Assembly (NCBI RefSeq): GCF_000224785.1
Contig: NZ_AGAV01000014.1
Location: forward strand, 186,001-250,000
Direction of reading: 5' to 3'
DNA length: 64,000 bases
From: Lentibacillus jeotgali
GTDB lineage: Bacteria > Bacillota > Bacilli > Bacillales > Amphibacillaceae
The notes below the pieces were generated by a model, which had not been told where the DNA came from, searched no databases, and worked only from the letters and a program-made list of their open reading frames with translations. The translations under genes were made by a program, and so were the position numbers. Below are positions 21,818 to 30,772 of this stretch, one piece after another; within the stretch, counting starts at the first letter, position 1; every line of letters begins with the position of its first letter.

Positions 21818-22390
21818 TCAATTACCTCCATTCAAACGTAACGTTAAATCATTATAGGCATAAAATGTATCGGGATAAACGGATCCGTGTTTACCGACAA
21901 GGAACTGGATGGTATTCCGTAACGCCATCCATGCAGCCCGATACAAATTTGTATCAGCTGTTTCTCTTACTTCCTCCACTCCCGGAAAAGTCCTGCCAGG
22001 CTCAACATAATCAGCAACAAACAGAATCGTTTCAAATTGACTCATCCCGGCTCTTCCAGTTGTATGATACCGGATGGCGTTTCTGATGTCTTCATCCGTT
22101 ATCCCGTGTTCCCGTTCCATAATGACAGACGCAGCAGGCCCGTGCCAGAGTTCGTGATGATACAAAAGCAGGTCCTGCGGCAATTCGCTTTCATTGATAA
22201 CCTGTCTCAAATCTTCCAGTGGAAAATTCTTGGCATAATCGTGCAATATAGCTGCCAGTTCCATTCTATCGACCGATTGATTGTTTTTTTTAGCTAATGT
22301 CACAGCTGTTTCTGCCACTCTTAATGTATGTTCAAACCTTGTCTGTTTTAGTTGCGGTCTGATCAGATCGATTGCTTCATCGCTCTTCAT
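21818..22390 (-). CDS. yqeK: HD-domain diadenosine tetraphosphate hydrolase YqeK
   Basis: Symmetrical Ap4A hydrolase of the HD superfamily that limits the stress nucleotide Ap4A. The 190-residue protein has the metal-binding residues H-x-x-HD in FEHTLRVAE and AAILHDYAKN, a later HGPAASVIM and DYVEPGRTF. It overlaps the 3' end of nadD by 14 nt, as in many Firmicutes, and the two are surely co-transcribed. Confidence 0.93.
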   Translation of the reverse strand: MKSDEAIDLIRPQLKQTRFEHTLRVAETAVTLAKKNNQSVDRMELAAILHDYAKNFPLEDLRQVINESELPQDLLLYHHELWHGPAASVIMEREHGITDEDIRNAIRYHTTGRAGMSQFETILFVADYVEPGRTFPGVEEVRETADTNLYRAAWMALRNTIQFLVGKHGSVYPDTFYAYNDLTLRLNGGN

Positions 22391-22946
22391 ATAAACGTTT
22401 CTCCTTTAAATAGGCCTCCACCCCGGATGTCACCATATATCTGACGGATTTGTGTTCAAGGACGCGCTGTCTTATATCGGTTGATGAAAGTTCAATCAGC
22501 GGAACATCCACTTCAAGGATTGAGTAATTGGCTTTAAGCTCATATCCCTTCCGTTTAACGCCCACAAACGTTACCAGATCAAGCAGTGCATCGATATGCT
22601 TCCAATGCGGCAAGTACTCGACCATGTCCGCTCCAATGATAAAATAAAATTCAGCATCCGGATGCTCGTCATTCAACGCCTTCATTGTATCAAATGTATA
22701 GGACTTTCCTAAACGATTCACTTCAATTGTATTAATGCGAAAATAGGAATTGCCCGAAATCGCTCTTTCCACCATTTCCACCCGGGCTTTTGAGTCTACA
22801 CGTGCTTGTTGTTTGTGCGGCGGCTCGTAAGAAGGGATGAACCATATCCCATCCAGATCTAGTTCCTCACGCACTTCCTCAGCTATTAGCAAATGTCCCA
22901 TATGTGGCGGATCAAACGTCCCGCCTAATATCCCAATGCGCTTCAT
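22377..22946 (-). CDS. nadD: Nicotinate-nucleotide adenylyltransferase
   Basis: Converts nicotinate mononucleotide and ATP to deamido-NAD in NAD synthesis. The 189-residue protein carries the nucleotidyltransferase motif GGTFDPPHMGHL (about 8-19), the nucleotide-binding FIIGADMVEYLPHWK, and the C-terminal SSTDIRQR. GGGGTGA precedes the ATG. It sits between yqeI and yqeK in the same order as B. subtilis. Confidence 0.96.
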   Translation of the reverse strand: MKRIGILGGTFDPPHMGHLLIAEEVREELDLDGIWFIPSYEPPHKQQARVDSKARVEMVERAISGNSYFRINTIEVNRLGKSYTFDTMKALNDEHPDAEFYFIIGADMVEYLPHWKHIDALLDLVTFVGVKRKGYELKANYSILEVDVPLIELSSTDIRQRVLEHKSVRYMVTSGVEAYLKEKRLYEER

Positions 22947-23034
22947 GCATCAATCACCCCTTTATCAACATATCACGGTCAGTATCCGCCTTACTGCGGA
23001 GGTGACTGTCCGCGAAATTCCCGATTCACTTCAA

Positions 23035-23325
23035 CTATGGAAGCTGGATCTGTTTGTTTTGTTCTGATTCTTTATAAAGGATGATATTTTTGCCGATAAT
23101 TTGAACAATCTCTGCTCCGGTTCCTTCAGCCAGTTTCTCTGCAGCGGTATTTTTATCTTCAGGACTGTTCTGCAGAATACTGACTTTCAGCAATTCACGT
23201 TTTTCCAGCGCTTCTCCGATTTGTCCGGTCATATTATCATTGACCCCAGTTTTGCCGACCTGAAAAATCGGCTTTAAATGATGGGCTTCAGACCGCAAAT
23301 AACGTTTTTGTTTACCTGTTAACAT
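23035..23325 (-). CDS. yqeI: YhbY/CRM-domain RNA-binding protein YqeI
   Basis: A 96-residue single CRM-domain protein that associates with pre-50S ribosomal particles in related species. It shows the family opening LTGKQKRYLRSEAHHLKPIFQVGK and the GxxG-like loop (NDNMTGQIGEALEKRELLKV). It begins 3 nt after the aroE stop, in the yqeH-aroE-yqeI-nadD unit, consistent with a ribosome-assembly role. Confidence 0.92.
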   Translation of the reverse strand: MLTGKQKRYLRSEAHHLKPIFQVGKTGVNDNMTGQIGEALEKRELLKVSILQNSPEDKNTAAEKLAEGTGAEIVQIIGKNIILYKESEQNKQIQLP

Positions 23326-23328
23326 TTT

Positions 23329-24174
23329 CTACCTTCCTTCCAGTTTATGTTGTAACTGCTGTTCCATATTATCAGCCGGCACTTTTTTTGACGTCCAAAG
23401 TTCAAAAGCATATTGTGCCTGATATAACAACATTGTATGACCATAATGAATGGACGCACCTCTTTGACTCGCCTGATGTAAAAATTCGGTCTCAATCGGC
23501 TGATAAACAATATCACTGACAAGACTATGTTCACACAGCTTATCCAGCGAAATAATCATGTCGCTGACATTAGGTTTCATTCCGATGTTCGTTGTCTGGA
23601 TAATTAAATCATACCCTCCAAGACTACTTTCGGCGTCTTCGAGTGTCATGATTGATGTATTGGTATTTTTTTCGCCTAATCCAGCAATGACTTCGGCGCT
23701 TGCTTGCGTCCGGTTAGCAATATCGATCCGGGCAAATCCTTCTTTCACTAGCCCATAATATATCCCGCGCGCAGCACCTCCGGCCCCGATAAGTAATATA
23801 TTGCTCACCTTCTTTTGAAAAAAAGACGGGTAGTGATGTTTTAAACTCGTGATATAGCCGGTCCAATCAGTGTTATAGCCTGTCCATTTCCCATTTCTGT
23901 GGACAACCGTATTAACAGCTCCAATCGTTCGCGCATCCTCATCCAATTGATCGAGGAAATCGATAATCCGCTTTTTATACGGAACTGTAACATTAAACCC
24001 GTCGAATTGGCTGTTTTTTAGCCTATCAATTTCCTCCTCAAATGAGTCATCCGGATCTATCTCCTGAATAGAATAATCGCCTTCCAGGTCAGCCCTTTTA
24101 AGAAATTGCTGATGTATCCATGGAGAGAGCGATCGTTTAATGGGAAACCCGATAAGCCCCAATTTATACTTCAT
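23329..24174 (-). CDS. aroE: Shikimate dehydrogenase
   Basis: NADP-dependent reduction of 3-dehydroshikimate to shikimate in aromatic amino acid synthesis. The 281-residue protein has the substrate motif PIKRSLSPWIHQ, the catalytic lysine in FNVTVPYKKRI, GAVNTVVHRNGKWTGYNTD, and the nucleotide fold LLIGAGGAARGIYYGL with NRT. AGGAGGGG precedes the ATG. It is embedded between yqeH and yqeI, the usual Bacillus arrangement. Confidence 0.96.
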   Translation of the reverse strand: MKYKLGLIGFPIKRSLSPWIHQQFLKRADLEGDYSIQEIDPDDSFEEEIDRLKNSQFDGFNVTVPYKKRIIDFLDQLDEDARTIGAVNTVVHRNGKWTGYNTDWTGYITSLKHHYPSFFQKKVSNILLIGAGGAARGIYYGLVKEGFARIDIANRTQASAEVIAGLGEKNTNTSIMTLEDAESSLGGYDLIIQTTNIGMKPNVSDMIISLDKLCEHSLVSDIVYQPIETEFLHQASQRGASIHYGHTMLLYQAQYAFELWTSKKVPADNMEQQLQHKLEGR

Positions 24175-24184
24175 ATTACCCCTC

Positions 24185-25285
24185 CTACATAAAAGACCTT
24201 CGTAATGAAATCCTGACGTTTTCAGGGCTGTGCACTGCGACCGTTATATCTCCCTTTGGTATCGTTACCCATCCCAAACCGGGGAACACAATATCTGTTT
24301 TTTCCTGCTCAATCTGATACGAATGAGCAGTCAAGTCAGGCATCATTTCTATGGTTTCATTGTCTGGAGGTGACAGGAGCCCGCCCATGTGTTCGCTCAA
24401 TAAATGATCGGCATTTTTTAATTTGGTTCGGTGAATGGATAACTGATTTGAAAAATAACATACGAACGATTGCCTTTCACCTTTAATGAAATCAAGGCGG
24501 GCTAGACCCCCAAAGTAAAGCGTTTGCTGATTGTTCAACTGATAGACCCTTGGCTTGACTTCTTTTTTGGGTGTAATGATTTTCAGGTCATTGTCAGAAA
24601 TATAATGTGCTATTTGATTCCGGTTAACGATTCCCGGCGTGTCAATTAGTGACGTGTTATCATCCAGCGGTATCTCAATAAAACCTAAGGTTGTTCCTGG
24701 AAAATACGATGTTGTAATAACGTCAGTCGTACCTGTCGTTTCCTGAATCAATTTATTAATAAATGTGGATTTGCCGACATTAGCTGTCCCGACAATATAT
24801 ACACTCTGCTTTTGTCGCTTCGCCTCAATGGCTTCTGACAAATCAGACAAACCATGGCCTTTTACCGATGAAATAAGATACACAGCTTTCACAGAGATTC
24901 CTGCTTCTTTGGCCATCGTCCGAAGCCATTTAATCAGTTTATTGCGGTTTGTTGATTTTGGCAGCAAATCCATTTTATTTGCGGCCAGGATAACTGGTTT
25001 ATCCCCGACAATGCTTGAAAGGCCTTTTATCATCGTTCCGTCAACATTAAAAATGTCAACCAGATGGACAACAAGACCTTCTTTATCCTTAATTTGACCG
25101 ACCATCTCAAGAAAGTCATCATCAGTCATGGAAACGTCTTGTATATCATTATAATGTTTTAAACGAAAACACCGTTTACACAGAATGATGTCCCTGTCCA
25201 GTGTGGATTCAGGTGTGTAGCCGGCTTCATCCGGGTTGGATGTTTGGATGTAAGCCCCGCATCCCTGACATTTTACCTCTTCCAT
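24185..25285 (-). CDS. yqeH: Circularly permuted ribosome-assembly GTPase YqeH
   Basis: GTPase required for maturation of the 30S subunit. The 366-residue protein begins with a zinc finger (CQGCGAYIQ... CKRCFRLKHY). The G motifs are in permuted order: NKMD (G4) comes before GTANVGKSTFINKL (G1), TSYFPGTTLG (G2) and DTPG (G3). A C-terminal TRAP-like domain follows. GGGAGG lies upstream of the ATG. It lies 2 nt from yqeG and shares a transcript with aroE. Confidence 0.95.
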   Translation of the reverse strand: MEEVKCQGCGAYIQTSNPDEAGYTPESTLDRDIILCKRCFRLKHYNDIQDVSMTDDDFLEMVGQIKDKEGLVVHLVDIFNVDGTMIKGLSSIVGDKPVILAANKMDLLPKSTNRNKLIKWLRTMAKEAGISVKAVYLISSVKGHGLSDLSEAIEAKRQKQSVYIVGTANVGKSTFINKLIQETTGTTDVITTSYFPGTTLGFIEIPLDDNTSLIDTPGIVNRNQIAHYISDNDLKIITPKKEVKPRVYQLNNQQTLYFGGLARLDFIKGERQSFVCYFSNQLSIHRTKLKNADHLLSEHMGGLLSPPDNETIEMMPDLTAHSYQIEQEKTDIVFPGLGWVTIPKGDITVAVHSPENVRISLRRSFM

Positions 25286-25287
25286 TT

Positions 25288-25803
25288 TTATTCCTCCCAG
25301 CTTATCTTGCCCTTTCTTCGCATATAACTTAAGATCCGCCGCTCAACTTTCCGGTTAATTCGTGTAACCTTTCCGTCAGATTGAACGATCGGTACAACCA
25401 ATATGGTATAAAAACCTGCCATATTACCTCCGAGCACATCTGTCAGAACCTGGTCTCCTATGACTACAATTTCTTCCTTTTCTAACTTCATTTCCTTTGC
25501 GGCTTTTTTGAACGCCTGGCTCAAAGGCTTCCGGGCACTGAACAGAAACGGGGTATCAAGTGGTTCAGAGAAGATTTTCACCCGTTCCATTTTATTATTT
25601 GAAATAATCGTTACTTTAATATTATGATCCTTCATCTGCTGAAACCATTCAGTTATCTCCGGTGTTGCATTTGCAACATCCCACGCAACAAGTGTATTAT
25701 CCAGATCAGTTATGATTCCCTTAATTCCTTTCTTAAATAATGATTCAGGGTTAATATCAAAAATACTTTTCACATGTTCATTTGGCAAAAAGAACTTCAA
25801 CAA
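25288..25803 (-). CDS. yqeG: HAD phosphatase YqeG
   Basis: HAD superfamily IIIA phosphatase of unconfirmed substrate. The 171-residue protein has motif I ITDLDNTLVAWD, motif II VTIISNN, lysine motif III (KPLSQAFKKA) and VIGDQVLTDVLGGN. The start is TTG at 25803 with GAGGTG about 8 nt upstream; another TTG follows directly. It is the first gene of the yqeG-yqeH-aroE-yqeI-nadD-yqeK-rsfS-yqeM unit, and probably needed for growth as in B. subtilis. Confidence 0.92.
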   Translation of the reverse strand: MLKFFLPNEHVKSIFDINPESLFKKGIKGIITDLDNTLVAWDVANATPEITEWFQQMKDHNIKVTIISNNKMERVKIFSEPLDTPFLFSARKPLSQAFKKAAKEMKLEKEEIVVIGDQVLTDVLGGNMAGFYTILVVPIVQSDGKVTRINRKVERRILSYMRRKGKISWEE

Positions 25804-25999
25804 CCATTACACCTCTTAAACTTATTTAGCAGTAATCGTTTCTTATGTAATACGTTCAACACTATGAATAAAACAATCGTATAACAGATACTTATTATAA
25901 CTCAACCCATTACCATCTTTCCATCATCGAAATAAATACCGTTAGAAAACCTGTTAAATATGCCAGGAAACGTTCGACAATTTCCTTCATTTTTCGATA

Positions 26000-26132
26000 T
26001 GTGGATAACCTTATACACAAAATCCACACTGCAACATCAACAATTTTCGCCTTAATTCATGATTTGTTCACAAGTTATCTACAGGCACTTGTAGATAATA
26101 TCAATCTTGTTATGCTTTTTATTTCGTGATAA
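26000..26132. promoter_or_regulatory. DnaA-box cluster upstream of sda
   Basis: A perfect DnaA box TGTGGATAA (26000-26008, minus) is followed by the near-boxes TTATACACA (26011-26019), TTATCTACA (26075-26083) and TGTAGATAA (26090-26098). A weaker TCGTGATAA lies at 26124-26132. The pair at 26075-26098 forms a perfect 9-6-9 inverted repeat. In B. subtilis the sda promoter is activated by DnaA, so these are probably control sites for sda rather than an origin. The rest of the 25804-26192 gap is AT-rich with no gene seen. Confidence 0.8.
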
Positions 26133-26192
26133 CTTATTAACTATCAACCGGTTTTACAATTGGTTGCTTTAAGAGTTAGGAGGGCTGTATTC

Positions 26193-26333
26193 ATGGAATG
26201 TTTATCTGATGAGCTGCTGCTGGAATCCTATTATAAAGCAAATGAATTGAACTTAAGCCCCGACTTTATATATTTAATTGAAAAAGAAATTTACAAACGA
26301 AATCTAATGGACAAAGTCAAACTATACAATTGA
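26193..26333 (+). CDS. sda: Sporulation checkpoint inhibitor Sda
   Basis: Small helical-hairpin protein that binds and inhibits the sporulation histidine kinase KinA when replication is disturbed. The 46-residue product reads [20 protein letters not shown] and then [18 protein letters not shown], which closely follows B. subtilis Sda (LSDELLIESYFKATEMNLN). TTAGGAGGG lies 9 nt before the ATG. It is monocistronic with its own terminator, divergent from yqeG as in B. subtilis, behind a DnaA-box cluster. Confidence 0.95.
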   Translation: MECLSDELLLESYYKANELNLSPDFIYLIEKEIYKRNLMDKVKLYN

Positions 26334-26344
26334 ATATCGCCTGT

Positions 26345-26377
26345 AACCCCTGTCTTTTTAAAATGGTCAGGGGTTTT
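26345..26377 (+). terminator. Terminator after sda
   Basis: AACCCCTG / CAGGGGTT (8 bp, loop 15 nt) followed by TTCCCTTT, 11 nt after the sda stop. Confidence 0.75.
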
Positions 26378-26437
26378 CCCTTTCAACTGTCATTATGATT
26401 ATGATAAGCTATCACTGATAATATTAAAATACATATA

Positions 26438-26543
26438 GAGGATGTTCAAAAAGTCCGGTAAAAATGACACATCGGTGTTTCTAGTTGGCTTGTTTCTTCG
26501 CGGCTCGAACTACTCGTTTTTTTATCCCCTTTTTGAGCAGACC
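26438..26543. mobile_element. MITE-like 106-bp element before the mrp operon
   Basis: The ends are imperfect inverted repeats: GAGGATGTTCAAAAAGTCCGG on the left, and on the right a segment whose reverse complement reads GGTCTGCTCAAAAAGGGGAT. The core TCAAAAAG is shared. There is no transposase. From memory, similar elements recur in Bacillaceae intergenic regions. It lies between sda and mrpA and could separate or alter the mrp promoter. Confidence 0.6.
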
Positions 26544-26622
26544 ATATAGAATCCCTGCAGCCATTCATTTCCTCAAGCTGTTAGAAGCTGGCATTTCCAT
26601 TAAGAGGAGGACAACATATCAG

Positions 26623-28959
26623 ATGATTTTCACAGTATTAATTCCACTACTGCTTGCTTGTTTTATTCCGTTCATCAGTAAATTTAAACATAAAATACAT
26701 ACAGGTGTTTTTGTTCTTTTTATCCCACTGCTCGTTTTCCTTTATTTTATACAATTTGTTGGTTCGGGCTTCGAGCCAGTACGGCATACTTATAATTGGA
26801 TTCCATCACTTGGCGTGAATTTCGATTTTCATCTAGATGGGCTTAGCCTGCTGTTTGCCCTGTTGATCAGTGGCATCGGCACCCTGGTGGTTTTATATTC
26901 CATCTACTACCTTGACCGGAGTGAACCGCTTGGGCATTTTTATGTCTATTTGATGATGTTTATGTCGGCAATGCTCGGAATTGTATTATCAGATAATGTA
27001 TTTGTTCTTTACACATTCTGGGAGCTCACATCCATTTCATCATTTTTGCTTATTGGATATTGGCACTTTAATGAACGGTCGAGATATGGCGCGTTGAAAT
27101 CAATGATGATCACTATTTTCGGCGGACTGAGTATGTTTGGCGGGTTTTCCCTGTTATCAGTAATAACAGGAACAACAAGTATTCAGTCCATGATTGCGAA
27201 TGCGGACGTTATTCTTGCGAGTCCATATATGCCGCTCGCTATGGGCTTTCTGCTATTAGGTGCATTTACGAAGTCAGCCCAGTTTCCATTTCATATCTGG
27301 CTTCCAGATGCTATGGAAGCTCCGACACCGGTCAGTGCTTACCTCCATTCTGCTACAATGGTAAAAGCAGGGCTATATCTGGTGGCAAGGTTTTCCCCGG
27401 TTTTTGGGGATTACGAATGGTTTTTTATCATTGTCAGTATGGCAGGAATTGTCACCCTTTGCTGGGCATCCTATATGGCGGTGCACCAGACAGACCTGAA
27501 AGCTATTTTAGCGTTTTCTACCATCAGCCAGCTCGGTATGATTATGGCAATGCTCGGTTTTGGTACAAAAGCAGCCATCTTCGCAGCCGTTTTCCATATT
27601 TTAAATCATGCTACCTTTAAAGGCAGCCTGTTTATGGTCGCCGGTACTGTCGACCATGAAACAGGCACCCGTGACATACGTAAGCTCGGCGGGCTTCTGA
27701 CATTTATGCCGATAACGGCTACACTTGCGCTGTTTGGTACATTTTCGATGGCCGGGATTCCGTTGCCGTTCTTAAACGGTTTTTACAGTAAAGAATTATT
27801 TTTTGAATCCACTTTAGGTTTGCAGGAAGGGATGGGCGCGACTGCAAGTTTTCTTGTAGATATCATCCCATACTTAGCCGTATTGGGCAGTATCTTTACG
27901 TTTGTTTATTCGCTTTATTTCCTTTTTGGTACATTCGGCGGAAAAACGCAGCTTGACAAACTGTCCAAAAAACCGCATGAAGCACCGTTCGGTATGCTTG
28001 TCTCACCTGGGATTCTCGTGCTTGGCGTCATTTTAATCGGCCTGTTCCCGAGCGCTGTCAATGGTACATTCATTGCCCATGCGGCTGAGGCTGTTTACGG
28101 AGGGGAAGTTGTAAAAGATGTCTATTTCTGGCATGGATGGAATGCACCGGCATTCCAGATGTCACTCGTTGTTGTAGGGCTCGGTGCAGTGCTGACGGCA
28201 ACAAGAACGAGATGGAACGGGATTTATCAAGTGCTTCCCGGCAGACTGAGCGTCAATAAAGTTTACGATGCCATCATGGCAAGAATAGATACTTACTCAA
28301 GAAATATCACTACATTCTATATGACCGGTTCATTAAGGACCTATATGGCAATTATTTTAAGCACCATTGTGGTCATCACTGTCGGGTTTATGCTGGCTAC
28401 CGGCGGCTTTACGATTGATTTCAGCAACCTGGCACCTGTCACCGTCATTGAACTGGCCGTCGCATTGGTCATTACGGTCGCGGCCGTTGGTACCATCTTT
28501 GCGAATAAAAATGTGGCAGCCGTATTGATTGTCGGTGTAGTTGGATATGGTGTCGCCCTATTGTTTGTCATTTATCGGGCACCGGATCTGGCTCTGACGC
28601 AATTGGTGGTTGAAACAGTTTCAGTAGCTCTTTTCCTGCTGTGCTTCTATCACTTGCCGAAGCTAAAAAAGCGAAACGAATCAATGAACAAAAAGGTGGT
28701 TAACGCGATTATATCTGTTGGTTTTGGTGCCATGATGACCATGATCGCAATCTCTGCCCACAGCAGTGACTGGTTTGGAACTATTTCCGATTATTTCATT
28801 GAAACGTCGTACTCACTCGGCGGAGGAGACAACGTTGTCAACGTTATTCTTGTTGACATGCGCGGTCTTGATACGTTATTCGAAATTACTGTGCTGGGTA
28901 TAGCAGCCCTTGCCATTTATACCCTCATAAAATCAAAAACAAGAAAAGGAGGGAAATAA
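26623..28959 (+). CDS. mrpA: Mrp Na+/H+ antiporter subunit A
   Basis: Largest subunit of the multisubunit cation/proton antiporter used for Na+ and alkali tolerance. The 778-residue polytopic protein is related to NuoL. It shows the conserved Glu in the FWELTSISSFLLIGYW span, the HSATMVKAGLYL span and the HILNHATFKGSLFM span. The MrpA-specific C-terminal domain ends VDMRGLDTLFEITVLGIAALAIYTLI. GAGGAGG lies 12 nt upstream of the ATG, rather far. In-frame upstream codons run through the MITE-like repeat and are rejected. The MrpA C-terminus is the normal type, so it is not fused to an MrpB. Confidence 0.95.
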   Translation: MIFTVLIPLLLACFIPFISKFKHKIHTGVFVLFIPLLVFLYFIQFVGSGFEPVRHTYNWIPSLGVNFDFHLDGLSLLFALLISGIGTLVVLYSIYYLDRSEPLGHFYVYLMMFMSAMLGIVLSDNVFVLYTFWELTSISSFLLIGYWHFNERSRYGALKSMMITIFGGLSMFGGFSLLSVITGTTSIQSMIANADVILASPYMPLAMGFLLLGAFTKSAQFPFHIWLPDAMEAPTPVSAYLHSATMVKAGLYLVARFSPVFGDYEWFFIIVSMAGIVTLCWASYMAVHQTDLKAILAFSTISQLGMIMAMLGFGTKAAIFAAVFHILNHATFKGSLFMVAGTVDHETGTRDIRKLGGLLTFMPITATLALFGTFSMAGIPLPFLNGFYSKELFFESTLGLQEGMGATASFLVDIIPYLAVLGSIFTFVYSLYFLFGTFGGKTQLDKLSKKPHEAPFGMLVSPGILVLGVILIGLFPSAVNGTFIAHAAEAVYGGEVVKDVYFWHGWNAPAFQMSLVVVGLGAVLTATRTRWNGIYQVLPGRLSVNKVYDAIMARIDTYSRNITTFYMTGSLRTYMAIILSTIVVITVGFMLATGGFTIDFSNLAPVTVIELAVALVITVAAVGTIFANKNVAAVLIVGVVGYGVALLFVIYRAPDLALTQLVVETVSVALFLLCFYHLPKLKKRNESMNKKVVNAIISVGFGAMMTMIAISAHSSDWFGTISDYFIETSYSLGGGDNVVNVILVDMRGLDTLFEITVLGIAALAIYTLIKSKTRKGGK

Positions 28960-29298
28960 GTGGAGTTTATTATTTCAATTCTTGCAGGAGTGCTATTCGC
29001 TACAGCCATTTATAACTTACTGCAAAAACAGTTTCTGAGACTGGTTATAGGCTCTGTTCTGCTCTCCCACGGGGCACACTTATTCCTTTTGACAATGGGA
29101 GAATTGAAAAGAGGCAGCCCGCCGATCCTGACTGAAGGAATCAGTGACTACACAGACCCTTTGCCGCAGGCGCTGATATTAACATCAATTGTAATCAGCT
29201 TCGGCATCACCAGCTTACTATTGGTGCTTGCATATCGTACTGCTGAAGAAAACAATACAGATAATATGGAGCAATTAAGGGGTAACGAAAATGAGTAA
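28960..29298 (+). CDS. mrpC: Mrp antiporter subunit C
   Basis: NuoK-like membrane subunit of the antiporter, 112 residues with three predicted spans. Typical residues are GSVLLSHGAHLFLLTMGELKRG and DPLPQALILTSIVISFGITS. The GTG start at 28960 follows directly on the mrpA stop and uses AGGAGGG in the mrpA 3' end. In seven-gene operons mrpB stands between mrpA and mrpC. Here there is no space for it. Confidence 0.95.
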   Translation: MEFIISILAGVLFATAIYNLLQKQFLRLVIGSVLLSHGAHLFLLTMGELKRGSPPILTEGISDYTDPLPQALILTSIVISFGITSLLLVLAYRTAEENNTDNMEQLRGNENE

Positions 29299-30766
29299 TC
29301 TGGCAGTTTTACCAATCATCATTCCATTAATAGCGGGAATCATTCTCGCCTTTTTCCCGAAACGGCTGACACTTGTCCGTACACTGTCGAAAATATTTAT
29401 CATCAGTAATCTTGTTGTAGCGAGCTTTATAGCATGGCTTGTGTTTAATCAAGGATCCATCATACTTGAAACCGGTGACTGGGCAGCACCATATGGTATT
29501 ATAATTGTTGCCGATCAGCTGTCAATCCTTCTGGTACTGACAACAAACATTGTTGCGGCAGCTTGCGCTTTTTATGCTCCGCATTCCCTGACGGACCGAA
29601 AAGAGAAGTATTACTTTTATACATTCTTTTTCATGCTGATATCAGGTGTTTCAGGTGCTTTTTTGACCGGTGATATCTTTAACATGTTTGTTTTCTTTGA
29701 GGTCTTGCTGATGGCATCTTATGGCCTGATTGTCCTCGGCGGGGATAAAGTGCAACTGCGTGAATCCATGAAGTATGTATTCATCAACCTATTCTCGTCC
29801 ATGCTGTTCGTAACAGCCGTCGGGTTTTTATACGGAGCGGTCGGTACAATCAATATGGCACAGATTGCACAGCGCGTACAGGAAGTGGACCAGCAGGGAA
29901 TCCTGACAACTGTAGGCATTCTTCTATTTTTTGTATTTGCTGTAAAGGCAGCGCTGTTTCCCCTATATTACTGGATGCCAAAGTCATATGCTGTGCCGAA
30001 TCCGGTCATTTCAGCGCTATTTGGAGCATTGCTGACAAAGGTTGGTATCTATGCGATCATCAGAGTGTTTTCACTGATCTTTGTACATAAGATCGAGCTG
30101 ACACATGAAGTATTTATCTGGATCGCTGGTTTATCAATGGTTTTTGGTATATTGGGCGCCTTATCTACCAATAATATAAAATTGATCATCGCTTACAATA
30201 TTATCCCGGCTATCGGTTTTATTCTGATGGGGATTGGTGTATTCAACCAGGACGGTATCAGCGGATCCATCTATTATTTAATCCATGACATGCTGATTAA
30301 AGCTAGTCTGTTCCTGCTGGCAGGCACGATTGCTTATGCGGCTGGAACATCCGATTTACGTAAGTTCAGCGGTCTGATTCATTATTATCCGTTTCTCGGA
30401 TGGATGCTGTTTATATCGGGATTTGTGTTAGCAGGTATCCCCCCTTTTAGCGGCTTTATCGGAAAAATCCTGCTGTTGCGGGGAGCATTAGCAGCTGAAG
30501 AAATTGCTATTGTGATCATTGCATTATTATCCAGTCTGTTGATTCTTTACTCAATTATGAAAATATTCATCAGAGGATTCTGGGGAGAAAAGGATGAATC
30601 ATTCCAGCCAAAATCAATAAAAGGCCGGAGTGCACCGATTGTCGTGTTATTAGCTTTTTCCGTATTTTTGGGTATAGGAGCGGAGTTCATATATCCATCA
30701 ATTGAATCGATTTCCAAGTACTTGCTTAACCCGGCTGATTACATCAATGCTGTGATGGAAGGATGA
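29291..30766 (+). CDS. mrpD: Mrp antiporter subunit D
   Basis: NuoM/NuoN-like proton channel subunit, 491 residues with about 14 spans. The key glutamate is in FFEVLLMASYGLIVLGGD. Other conserved parts are AVKAALFPLYYWMPKSYAVPNPVISALF and the lysine-bearing FGALLTKVGIYAIIRV. The start overlaps the mrpC end by 8 nt, so translation is coupled. Confidence 0.95.
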   Translation: MSNLAVLPIIIPLIAGIILAFFPKRLTLVRTLSKIFIISNLVVASFIAWLVFNQGSIILETGDWAAPYGIIIVADQLSILLVLTTNIVAAACAFYAPHSLTDRKEKYYFYTFFFMLISGVSGAFLTGDIFNMFVFFEVLLMASYGLIVLGGDKVQLRESMKYVFINLFSSMLFVTAVGFLYGAVGTINMAQIAQRVQEVDQQGILTTVGILLFFVFAVKAALFPLYYWMPKSYAVPNPVISALFGALLTKVGIYAIIRVFSLIFVHKIELTHEVFIWIAGLSMVFGILGALSTNNIKLIIAYNIIPAIGFILMGIGVFNQDGISGSIYYLIHDMLIKASLFLLAGTIAYAAGTSDLRKFSGLIHYYPFLGWMLFISGFVLAGIPPFSGFIGKILLLRGALAAEEIAIVIIALLSSLLILYSIMKIFIRGFWGEKDESFQPKSIKGRSAPIVVLLAFSVFLGIGAEFIYPSIESISKYLLNPADYINAVMEG

Positions 30767-30772
30767 TATAGG

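Noticed and set aside
25981-26132. Chromosomal replication origin
   Set aside because: DnaA boxes are clustered, but the region lacks dnaA/dnaN neighbours and an AT-rich unwinding tract of the usual kind, and it precedes sda, a known DnaA target.
26485-26622. N-terminal extension of mrpA by 46 codons
   Set aside because: These codons run through the MITE-like repeat and lack a ribosome site. The family N-terminus begins at the ATG at 26623.
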